Shown here: piece by piece, positions 58,424-64,000 of the stretch
Layout: each line of letters opens with the position of its first letter
Numbering within the stretch: position 1 is the first letter of the stretch
DNA from: Rhizobium leguminosarum
GTDB lineage: Bacteria > Pseudomonadota > Alphaproteobacteria > Rhizobiales > Rhizobiaceae
DNA: 64,000 nt
Direction: 5' to 3'
NCBI RefSeq assembly: GCF_001679785.1
Contig: NZ_CP016291.1
Coordinates: forward strand, 1 to 64,000
Program-made: the position numbers and the translations under genes
Notes under the pieces: model-generated
Database searches by the model: none
Seen by the model: only the letters and a program-made list of their open reading frames with translations
Told to the model about the DNA's origin: nothing

Positions 58424-58518
58424 GAAATCTCTGGCTTGCGGCTGCGGGTCGTCAACATCGCCCGCAGAATCACCATGGCAGACTGGCAACGAAAATTCTA
58501 TTGCGCTTCCGAAGAAAA

Positions 58519-58548
58519 TGTAGAACGTTATATGGAGAACGTTCTACA
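58519..58548. promoter_or_regulatory. LacI-type operator of the rhamnoside operon
   Basis: TGTAGAACGT (58519-58528) and ACGTTCTACA (58539-58548) are perfect 10-bp inverted repeats around a 10-base spacer. The right arm overlaps AGAACGTTCT (58536-58545), itself a perfect palindrome, and the left arm holds the related AGAACGTTAT. The site ends 18 bases before the GH78 start, so binding would block transcription or early elongation. Confidence 0.68.
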
Positions 58549-58566
58549 ACTCGTCGGGAGGACTTG

Positions 58567-60888
58567 ATGAACTTTCAGCCTGCAGCCATCAGCGGCAACC
58601 TCGTTTCGCGTACCTGGTCCGGGGATATGATCGCGCCACTATCGGATGGCGGCCAGGGAACGGCCGCAAGCTTCGTCTCCAAGACTTTCGAACATGATGG
58701 CGCCAAGCTTCCCATAGAGCTCTTTATCTCCGCACTTGGCCTCTACCGCTGCTTCATCAACGGCGTTCGTGTCGGCAGCGACCTCTTGACACCCGGCTGG
58801 ACGAACTACGACGATCGCCTTGCCTATCAGCGATATGATGTCTCGAACCTGCTCAAGCCGGGGCCGAACCGCATTGAAATCTGGCTTGCCGACGGATGGT
58901 ACCGATCGCCCTTGATGTGGGGCGCCAAGGCGATCCCGAACTGCTGGGGCGACAGGATCGGCGCCATTGCGGATCTGATCGGAGCTGATGGCACCGTTCT
59001 TTCCACCGACACGACATGGCGAAGCGGTGTTCTGCCGATCCTGAAGTCGGGGATCTATTTCGGCGAAGTCTACGATGCCCGCAAGGAAAACTACTTGGAG
59101 ACCCACGGCACCGAGAGATTGCCGTTCGACAGGGCACTGCTCGTCGCGCATGAAACTGCGGCGGTGCGGGAGTTGCAGCCGCTTGCTCCGGTCGAAAGCT
59201 GGACCGACGATGGCGGCAGGACTGTCTATGATTTCGGCCAGAATGCCGGCGGCTATGTTAGATATACCGTCCGAGGCGCTGCCGGCGCCGAAGTCCGGGT
59301 GGAGCATTCGGAAGTTCTCGGTCCCGGTCGTCATTTCGACAATCGCAACTATCGCACGGCCGCCGCACATACCGTCTACACCCTGCGGGGAGACGGCGAT
59401 GAAACCTACGCGCCGCATTTCACCTTCCACGGCTTCCGCTATGCCAGGGTGACGATCAAGGGCGATGCGAAGATCCTTTCAATCGCATCCATCCCGATCT
59501 CATCTGTGCCCGAGCCTGCCGGCGGTTTCACCTCGGGCAATGCACTGGTCAATCGCCTCGTCGAAAATACCATCTGGTCGCAGCGCGCCAATTTCGTCGA
59601 AGTGCCGACCGATTGCCCGCAGCGCGATGAACGCCTCGGCTGGACGGGCGATGCCCAGGTGTTTGCCGCGACGGCGTGCTGGCTGAGCGACAGCCAGTCG
59701 TTCCTCATGAAATATCTGCGCGATGTGATGGCCGATCAGCGCGAGGATGGCGCCGTCTCACATTTTTCGCCGGATCCGACGCGCTTGCATCCGGCCAATT
59801 TCCCGGGCTATGCCGGCTCGACCGGCTGGGGCGACGCGATCGTCGTCATCCCGTGGGTACTCTATACCCATTACGGCGACCGGGCCGTTCTGTCGGAGTG
59901 CCTGGATTCTATGGTGCGCTGGGTCGATTTCGTCTGGTCGATCTCGGATGGCCCGCTCGTGCGCCCGCCGTCGCGTTGGGGCGACCGCGGCTTCACCTTC
60001 GGCGATTGGCTGCAGCCGGTCGGCGACAACCGGAAGCCTCGCCCGACGATCGCCGACGACTGCGCGGCCACACTCTACCACTTTATCTCGACCGACCTTC
60101 TGGCAAAGATCGCAGCCGTTCTCGGCGATCATACGCTTGAAGCGCAAATGAAGCAGCGCGCAAGCGAGATCCGGCTGACATTCGCCAACGAGTTCATCGC
60201 TCCCTCGGGACGGCTCGCGCATAACGACCAGACGTCCTATGCGCTGGCCTTCCTCCACGACCTGATACCGGATGAGCATCAGGAGACCGCACAGCAGCAT
60301 TTCCGGCAGGTGATCGTCGATGCCGACTATAAGATCGGCACCGGCTTCATCGGCACGCCTGCCCTGCTGCCGGCCCTGACGAAGCTCGGCATGGACGATC
60401 TTGCCGAAAAAGTCTTCCTGCAGGAGGATGTGCCGGGCTGGCTCTACCAGGTGTCGAAGGGGGCGACGACGATCTGGGAGCGTTGGGATTCCATGGCGCC
60501 TGACGGCACCATCTACGAACCCGACATGAACAGCTACAACCACTATGCCTATGGCGCGGTCTGCCAATGGCTGTTCGAAAGCGTCGCCGGAATTTCGCCG
60601 AGCCCGAGCGCACCCGGATTTGCCGAGGTGATTGTCGATCCCGCGCCGATTCCATCCCTTTCGCCGGTTTCAGCCCATCATGATATCAGCCAGGGACGCA
60701 TCGAGGCCGGCTGGCAGTGCAACGGCAACAAGATCACCTATGTGCTGACCCTTCCGGAGGGCTGCATCGGCCGGTTCCGGCCCGGAAAACGGCATCAAAA
60801 CCCGTCGCTCAACGGAGAGCCTGTTGTCGAGGAAGCCATTCTTCCCTCCGGGACACACCAGCTCGTCTTTTCCCTACCCAATTCTTGA
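58567..60888 (+). CDS. GH78 alpha-L-rhamnosidase
   Basis: A 773-residue GH78 enzyme. N-terminal beta domains (LYRCFINGVRVGSDLLTPGW, LADGWYRSPLMWG) precede the (alpha/alpha)6 catalytic barrel with VPTDCPQRDERLGWTGDAQV, the acidic motif of the family, and GATTIWERWDSM carrying the second catalytic glutamate. No signal peptide, so it is cytoplasmic. ATG 58567 follows GGGAGGA. It would release L-rhamnose from imported rhamnosides such as pectin fragments or flavonoid glycosides. First gene of the operon. Confidence 0.92.
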   Translation: MNFQPAAISGNLVSRTWSGDMIAPLSDGGQGTAASFVSKTFEHDGAKLPIELFISALGLYRCFINGVRVGSDLLTPGWTNYDDRLAYQRYDVSNLLKPGPNRIEIWLADGWYRSPLMWGAKAIPNCWGDRIGAIADLIGADGTVLSTDTTWRSGVLPILKSGIYFGEVYDARKENYLETHGTERLPFDRALLVAHETAAVRELQPLAPVESWTDDGGRTVYDFGQNAGGYVRYTVRGAAGAEVRVEHSEVLGPGRHFDNRNYRTAAAHTVYTLRGDGDETYAPHFTFHGFRYARVTIKGDAKILSIASIPISSVPEPAGGFTSGNALVNRLVENTIWSQRANFVEVPTDCPQRDERLGWTGDAQVFAATACWLSDSQSFLMKYLRDVMADQREDGAVSHFSPDPTRLHPANFPGYAGSTGWGDAIVVIPWVLYTHYGDRAVLSECLDSMVRWVDFVWSISDGPLVRPPSRWGDRGFTFGDWLQPVGDNRKPRPTIADDCAATLYHFISTDLLAKIAAVLGDHTLEAQMKQRASEIRLTFANEFIAPSGRLAHNDQTSYALAFLHDLIPDEHQETAQQHFRQVIVDADYKIGTGFIGTPALLPALTKLGMDDLAEKVFLQEDVPGWLYQVSKGATTIWERWDSMAPDGTIYEPDMNSYNHYAYGAVCQWLFESVAGISPSPSAPGFAEVIVDPAPIPSLSPVSAHHDISQGRIEAGWQCNGNKITYVLTLPEGCIGRFRPGKRHQNPSLNGEPVVEEAILPSGTHQLVFSLPNS

Positions 60889-60925
60889 GGAGCATACACG
60901 TCACACCGTTCAGAGGAGGAACGTC

Positions 60926-62209
60926 ATGACACATCGGATAAAGCTCATTCTTGCGGGCGCGTCCGCGCTTTTGGCACTGGTCGCGGCCGGTCCGTCGCAT
61001 GCAGACACCACGCTGTCATTCCTGATCGACAATAACCCGGACACCGTCGCGGCAGCCGAGGCACTGGTTGCCGCCTATCAGACGAAGGCGCCCGACGTGA
61101 CCATCGAAATCGAGCAGCGGCCAGGGGGTGGCGAGGGCGACAACATCGTTAAGACGCGCCTGGCGACGGGCGAGATGTCTGATGTGTTTCTCTATAATTC
61201 CGGCTCGCTGCTCCAGGCGCTGAAACCCGCGCAGACGCTTGTCGATCTGAGCGGTCTTGCGTCGCAGGCGAAGGTCGACGAAGGTTTCAAGTCAGTCGTC
61301 CGCGCCGATGACAAGCTCTACGGCGTTCCCTTCGGTACGGCGATGGCGGGCGGGATTCTCTATAACAGGAAAATCTACCAGGACCTCGGCCTCTCCGTCC
61401 CGAAGACATGGGCGGACTTCATGGCGAACAACGAAAAGGTCAAAGCATCAGGAAAGGTCGCCGTGGCGCAGACCTATCGCGATACCTGGACCTCACAGCT
61501 GTTCGTTCTGGCTGACTATTACAACCTGGACGCGGCCGTGCCGAACTTCGCCGCAGACTATACCGCCAACAAGGCAAAATACGCAGAGACGCCTGCGGCC
61601 CTGAAGGGCTTCGAACGGCTGAAGGACGTTCACGACGCCGGCCTGATGAACGAAGATTTCGGCGCAGCAAGCTACGACGATGGCCTGAGAATGGTGGCAA
61701 CCGGCGAGGCAGCGCATTATCCGATGCTGAGCTTCGCCGTCGGCGCGCTCAAACAGAATTATCCCGAAAACCTCAACGATGTCGGCTTTTTCGCGCAACC
61801 GAGCGACGACGCTGCAACCAACGGCTTGACGGTCTGGATGCCGCCAGCCCTTTACATTCCCTTGACCAGCCAGCACACCGAGGAAGCACGGAAATTCGTC
61901 GATTTCGCCGGAAGCGTCGAGGCCTGCAAGATCATGGTGGAAACCAATGCTGTTCAGGGGCCCTCCCTGATTGACGGCTGCGACCTGCCAGCCGACGTAC
62001 CGCCTGCAATAAAGGACATGCTCCCCTATTTCGAGGCCAAGGACAAGACGACCCCGGCGCTGGAATTCGTTTCGCCGATCAAGGGACCGGCTCTCGAGCA
62101 GATCACCGTCGAAGTCGGCTCCGGTATTCGCCAGCCGGCCGACGCGGCAAAACTCTATGACGACGACGTGCGCAAGCAGGCCAAGCAACTCGGCCTGCCC
62201 AACTGGTAG
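60926..62209 (+). CDS. CUT1 substrate-binding protein (rhamnoside module)
   Basis: Periplasmic binding protein of 427 residues, SBP_bac_1 fold, with signal peptide LILAGASALLALVAAGPSHA. RPGGGEGDNIVKTRLATGEM and YGVPFGTAMAGGILYNRKIY are typical of the family. AGAGGAGGA precedes ATG 60926. It lies 37 bases after GH78 and before two permeases. Likely binds a rhamnose-containing oligosaccharide, by context. Confidence 0.9.
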   Translation: MTHRIKLILAGASALLALVAAGPSHADTTLSFLIDNNPDTVAAAEALVAAYQTKAPDVTIEIEQRPGGGEGDNIVKTRLATGEMSDVFLYNSGSLLQALKPAQTLVDLSGLASQAKVDEGFKSVVRADDKLYGVPFGTAMAGGILYNRKIYQDLGLSVPKTWADFMANNEKVKASGKVAVAQTYRDTWTSQLFVLADYYNLDAAVPNFAADYTANKAKYAETPAALKGFERLKDVHDAGLMNEDFGAASYDDGLRMVATGEAAHYPMLSFAVGALKQNYPENLNDVGFFAQPSDDAATNGLTVWMPPALYIPLTSQHTEEARKFVDFAGSVEACKIMVETNAVQGPSLIDGCDLPADVPPAIKDMLPYFEAKDKTTPALEFVSPIKGPALEQITVEVGSGIRQPADAAKLYDDDVRKQAKQLGLPNW

Positions 62210-62231
62210 CGTTCTTTCGGGCCAGTCAGAG

Positions 62232-62252
62232 CCTCGCTCTGCAAGAGCGAGG
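62232..62252 (+). promoter_or_regulatory. Stem-loop after the rhamnoside binding-protein gene
   Basis: CCTCGCTC (62232-62239), loop TGCAA, GAGCGAGG (62245-62252): a perfect 8-bp stem with a tight loop and no T-run, in the 68-base gap before the MalF-type gene. It fits a 3' stabiliser of the binding-protein message. Confidence 0.62.
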
Positions 62253-62277
62253 TTCCACCCGATCGAAAGAGGTAGTC

Positions 62278-63156
62278 ATGACCGAGACACGCCCCCGCTC
62301 GCGCAAATCGCCCTACCCGCTGTGGTTTTTCATTCCGGCCGCAATCATCTACGGCGTGCTGTTTCTGGTTCCCACGGTATCCTCTCTCTGGTTCAGCCTC
62401 ACACGCTGGGATCTTTCGACGGCCGAATTCATCGGGCTCGAAAACTTTCAGCAGTTCTTTTCCGAACCGTTTTTGGTCAAGGGACTGCTCAACACCCTGA
62501 TCTACGCCGTGACGACATCCGGCCTGAAGACGGTCTGCGGGTTGCTGCTCGCCGTGCTGCTGACCAGCAATATTTTCGCCCGCGGCTTCCTGCGCACGCT
62601 GGTCTTCTTTCCCGTCCTGGTCTCGACGATCGGCATCGGCATCACCTTCACGGTGATGATGCATCCGACCAGGGGCATCATTAATGTCACGCTCGAGACG
62701 CTCGGCATTCCCGGCCCGGGATGGCTCACCAATCCGGCGCTGGCGCTTTTTTCGGTGGCTTTGGTCGATGTCTGGAAGGGTGTCGGCCTCGCCACCCTGA
62801 TCTTCATCGCCGGGCTTGCCGCGATCAGCCCCGATTATTATGAGGCCGCGAGGATTGATGGCGCCACGCGTCTCCAGCAATTTTTCCGGATCACCCTGCC
62901 GCTCGTGCGTCCCGCCACTGTCATCGTGGTGACATTGTCGCTGATTGGCGGGCTTCGATCCTTCGATCTGATATGGGCCATGACCCGCGGCGGGCCTGGT
63001 TTCTCCTCCGATGTGATCGCATCGGTCATCTATAAGCAATACCAGGCGGGTTTCTACGGTCTCTCGACGGCCGGAAACGTCATCCTGTTCGCGCTGATCG
63101 CCGTAATCATCCTGCCATTCACCCTGTGGTTCAACCGGCGCGAGGTCGAAGAATGA
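62278..63156 (+). CDS. CUT1 sugar permease (MalF-type), rhamnoside module
   Basis: Inner-membrane permease of 292 residues with six helices: first helix PLWFFIPAAIIYGVLFLVP, then LWFSLTRWDLS; the EAA loop reads EAARIDGATRLQQFFRITLPLV. AAAGAGG precedes ATG 62278. It forms the channel with the next gene, whose start overlaps this stop as ATGA. Confidence 0.9.
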   Translation: MTETRPRSRKSPYPLWFFIPAAIIYGVLFLVPTVSSLWFSLTRWDLSTAEFIGLENFQQFFSEPFLVKGLLNTLIYAVTTSGLKTVCGLLLAVLLTSNIFARGFLRTLVFFPVLVSTIGIGITFTVMMHPTRGIINVTLETLGIPGPGWLTNPALALFSVALVDVWKGVGLATLIFIAGLAAISPDYYEAARIDGATRLQQFFRITLPLVRPATVIVVTLSLIGGLRSFDLIWAMTRGGPGFSSDVIASVIYKQYQAGFYGLSTAGNVILFALIAVIILPFTLWFNRREVEE

Positions 63157-63980
63157 GAAGCGTCCGCCCTTACGTGACCGGCGCGATAGCCCTTGCGGTG
63201 GCGGCCGTCATCTTCGTCATGCCTTTCGTTTTCGTCGCTCTCCAGGCGGTCAAATCGAAATCCGAAGCCTCTCGCCTTGATTTCGAATTGCCCGAGCATT
63301 GGCTGTTCTGGGATAATCTGATCGCCGTCTTCAAGGCGCGCGACTACCAGCTCGCGCTCGCCTATTTCAACTCCACCCTGATCACCGTCGCCTCCGTCAC
63401 GATCCTGATCCTGCTGTCGGCAATGGTCGGATATGTGATGCAGCGCCGCAAGACCGTCTGGAACAGGGTGGCCTCCATTGCCCTGTTCATGGGTCTGATG
63501 ATGCCTCCAGCCGTCGTGCCCACCATCGGCCTCTTGCAGGAGATCGGTCTCTTCAAGACGATGACCGGGATGATCCTGATCCAGGTCGCCTATAATCTCT
63601 CGTTCTCGACCTTGCTCTACCGGTCGTTCATCTCGACCATACCGCGAGACCTCGACGAGGTGGCGCTGATCGACGGCGCCAAGCCCCGGCAGATCTTCTT
63701 CAGAGTGATCCTGCCGCTGCTGAAGCCGGTGACCGTCACCAACATCGTCGTGCAGTCGATCGCGATCTTCAACGATTTTACCAACCCGCTTTACTATCTT
63801 CCCGGCAAGGAGAACGTGACCGTGCAGCTGACGCTCTATAATTTCCAGAGCATGTATACGAGCCAGTACAATCTCCTCTTCATGAATATCCTCCTCGTGA
63901 CGATCCCGCCGCTGGTGGTCTTCATCTTCTTCAACCGGCAGATCGTCGCCGGCATGACATCAGGCGCAGTAAAAGGGTAA
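63153..63980 (+). CDS. CUT1 sugar permease (MalG-type), rhamnoside module
   Basis: Inner-membrane permease of 275 residues. First helix AIALAVAAVIFVMPFVFVAL, EAA loop DEVALIDGAKPRQIFFRVIL, and the family ending NRQIVAGMTSGAVKG. ATG 63153 overlaps the upstream stop as ATGA. The operon continues past it. Confidence 0.9.
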   Translation: MRSVRPYVTGAIALAVAAVIFVMPFVFVALQAVKSKSEASRLDFELPEHWLFWDNLIAVFKARDYQLALAYFNSTLITVASVTILILLSAMVGYVMQRRKTVWNRVASIALFMGLMMPPAVVPTIGLLQEIGLFKTMTGMILIQVAYNLSFSTLLYRSFISTIPRDLDEVALIDGAKPRQIFFRVILPLLKPVTVTNIVVQSIAIFNDFTNPLYYLPGKENVTVQLTLYNFQSMYTSQYNLLFMNILLVTIPPLVVFIFFNRQIVAGMTSGAVKG

Positions 63981-63984
63981 CCGA

Positions 63985-64000
63985 ATGGCTGAGCTCACTC
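63985..64000 (+). CDS. Start of the next gene (cut by window end)
   Basis: ATG 63985 follows the permease stop by four bases and gives MAELT before the window ends. The operon needs an ATPase, and many such proteins begin this way, but five residues cannot identify it. Confidence 0.4.

Overview
This 64 kb window looks like DNA from a fast-growing Rhizobium-type alphaproteobacterium. It is GC-rich and tightly packed, with many ATGA or TGATG gene junctions. It has a slipin/NfeD pair, branched-chain ketoacid dehydrogenase genes in the order A1-A2-B-lpdV, and one carbohydrate ABC transporter after another, most with a local LacI or GntR regulator. This is an inference from gene content; no rRNA, tRNA, replication or conjugation gene was seen, so chromosome versus large plasmid cannot be decided.

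Layout. (1) 1-1105: the tail of an unknown gene and a metallo-beta-lactamase-fold gene broken by a one-base frameshift. (2) 1568-6259: a siderophore uptake operon (FhuC, FhuD and a double-length FhuB) facing an IroE/Fes-like esterase. (3) 6871-11071: a ribose-type sugar importer in which the two permease domains are fused into one 750-residue chain. (4) 11245-14766: a small hypothetical ORF, then slipin and nfeD; nfeD is split by a complete 932-bp IS5/IS1031-type element and also carries a frameshift. (5) 15212-30424: branched-chain amino acid breakdown. The BCKDH complex, an acyl-CoA dehydrogenase, a thiolase and an SDR run leftward; an AraC regulator, isovaleryl-CoA dehydrogenase, both methylcrotonyl-CoA carboxylase subunits, a MaoC hydratase and a CitE-like lyase run rightward. 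(6) 30450-45434: an unusual carbohydrate system with an Opp-type transporter, an IolB-like isomerase, a GH39-like glycosidase, a TIM-barrel isomerase, a D-2-hydroxyacid dehydrogenase, a divergent enolase-superfamily protein and a 41-codon small ORF, plus a divergent LacI regulator and a GH29 fucosidase. (7) 45435-49875: a scarred region with an M24 peptidase, a GntR regulator, a DapA-family aldolase, a DUF4231/SLATT-like membrane protein and several gene relics. (8) 49926-57324: an arabinofuranoside module (GH127, ABC importer, LacI). (9) 57365-64000: a rhamnoside module (LacI, GH78, ABC importer), cut by the window end.

Working together. Regions 6, 8 and 9 share one design: import an intact plant-type oligosaccharide, then cut it in the cytoplasm, since none of the four glycosidases (GH39, GH29, GH127, GH78) has a signal peptide. 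Candidate operators are visible for each regulator: GTTATCGTTA repeats, TAAAACCTTTTA pairs, the AGAACGTTCT palindrome, and TGTCGACA for the GntR region. All four substrate-binding-protein genes are followed by a stem-loop before the first permease gene, which fits the need for excess binding protein.

The best candidate for something undescribed is the 30.5-45.4 kb operon: its enzyme set does not match a standard pathway, and its enolase-like member is unusually long and divergent. The relic tandem duplication at 45.5-48.8 kb, with a SLATT-like gene in place of the lost DNA, is the most interesting structural scar.
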